NCBI GenBank assembly: GCA_947179485.1
Contig: OX359249.1
Coordinates: forward strand, 53,269,402-53,333,401
DNA: 64,000 nucleotides
Reading direction: 5' to 3'
Origin: Allacma fusca
Taxonomy: Eukaryota > Arthropoda > Collembola > Symphypleona > Sminthuridae
Both the position numbers and the translations under genes were made by a program. Positions 62,898 through 64,000 of this stretch are shown piece by piece. Under the pieces are notes generated by a model. The model had not been told where the DNA came from. It searched no databases and saw nothing but the letters and a program-made list of their open reading frames with translations. Numbering within the stretch: the first letter of the stretch is position 1; each line of letters begins with the position of its first letter.

Positions 62898-64000
62898 AGC
62901 GCACTAGTCTGATTGTGAAAGACCAGTTTGAACAGCGAACAGTTTCGTTATGTTTTTTAAAATCACACAATTACGGAGAAATCAAACACCGTAGTTTTCC
63001 TCGGGCTACACTATTTGGTGGAATTAGAGGCTTGGGAATCGTTTCCACGTCCCAGAGTGAAATCGGTAAAACGTGGTTTTTCGTATCCAAGTTAAATTTT
63101 GTCGTATTTGATAATACTCTGTTACACTGATCTTTACGACATGCACTACCAGCTAAGTTTAAAAATATTATGCACTAACATGGTTATTATCAAATGGGAT
63201 GAGATTTTAAACCCTCTTTTCTCACCACATCACTGAATGAGTAATCCTTGTTGCTTTCCTGATTCTTTCAAGCTACATCCACATCCAAACTTAAGTACCG
63301 GCGAGGAATTCTTGAAGAGGATATTGTTTTCTAACATTTGTCGAAGTAGCAACTCACATGTGTAGATTGATAGCTTTAGTCCCCACTGACTTTGCACTCG
63401 GGGATAAAGTAAGTAAAATGTCTCAAAATATTCTGGAATAAAATAAAGAGCGAAGTGTCATGACACATTAGAGTGAAAAACTACGGAGCAAGTGTGGTCT
63501 TTGTTATTCCTTTTTCGGAAGACGAAGGAAACAGAAAAGACGAGACGTAAGGTGAGGTGAAAATATCTGTAGAGATTAGTCAGAAAGGTTGCGAATAAAA
63601 TAGTTGCACACGATCGTTCCTCTGTAATTATGCGTCTGTTGATCCTGTGCAAGATTCACGCTAGAGAAAGCAGTGCATATCAACAGAAAATTCGATGAAT
63701 AACGAAAATATGTTGTTTGAAGTTGCAGAACTAGGTCAAACAGCTGTAAATTGACTATCCATCGACAAGGAACCTGAAATATTTATATAAACAGAAACTA
63801 TTGTATTTACTAAATGCAGAAAGAAATTACTTTGATTTGCACCCTACTTGCGGATGAAGTAAACTGTGGGTACTAGACTCGAGAGGACAAGTACAAGTAA
63901 ACTCATAATTTTAGGAGTCACTCACATGATGCGAACATCTTAACTGCACAGGTAGAGCAGGTAAAGGAAAAAAATATTTACTCACTGGGATTCCTCCACT
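62898..64000. other. Upstream region of the LPMO-like/DOMON gene
   Basis: No recognisable gene, repeat or core promoter element. It presumably holds the 5' UTR and promoter of the minus-strand gene. Confidence 0.35.

Overview
The window is eukaryotic nuclear DNA: AT-rich, with spliced genes, long introns and dense transposon debris. The domain content (OPA3, a DOMON/SEA membrane protein, a BEL/Pao retrotransposon, many hAT-type elements) fits an invertebrate, most likely an arthropod. I cannot name the species; a springtail-like or other basal hexapod genome is only a guess.

Genes. (1) Positions 1-704, minus strand: part of an acidic, low-complexity protein that runs off the left edge; family not recognised. 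(2) Positions 4670-11629, plus strand: a complete three-exon OPA3 gene (187 aa predicted) with a 5.7 kb first intron full of nested transposons and a 672 bp second intron made almost entirely of a 36-bp minisatellite. (3) Positions 14295-62897, minus strand: one very large gene whose nine coding exons I joined by splice sites and phase (about 1133 aa). It encodes a signal peptide, a histidine-first LPMO-like/BIM1-X325-like copper-type domain, two EGF-like modules, a DOMON domain interrupted by an acidic E/P/A/S-rich segment, a second DOMON domain, a SEA-like domain, one transmembrane helix and a cytoplasmic tail with a PPxY motif. Its introns 1-3 are 10.9, 16.4 and 13.1 kb and hold nearly all the remaining sequence. 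OPA3 and gene 3 are convergent.

Mobile DNA. An intact-looking 6.25 kb BEL/Pao LTR retrotransposon (41850-48097) sits in intron 2 of gene 3. It has 446-bp LTRs with three visible differences, a 5-bp target duplication, a tRNA-Tyr-type primer site and a one-base frame break between RNase H and integrase. I also identified about a dozen short, non-autonomous hAT-like elements by inverted ends plus 8-bp target duplications, several nested in one another. Unusually, the arms of each family are built from degenerate copies of one short family-specific word (for example GGCATTTT, ATTCGAAT, AAGTTCAAGT, GGTCTGGTCC).

Other structure: a perfect 82-bp zero-spacer palindrome, 36-, 48-, 39- and 15-bp tandem arrays, two TA-flanked palindromic MITEs, and a ~200-bp dispersed sequence found twice with a hairpin that shows a compensated base-pair change.
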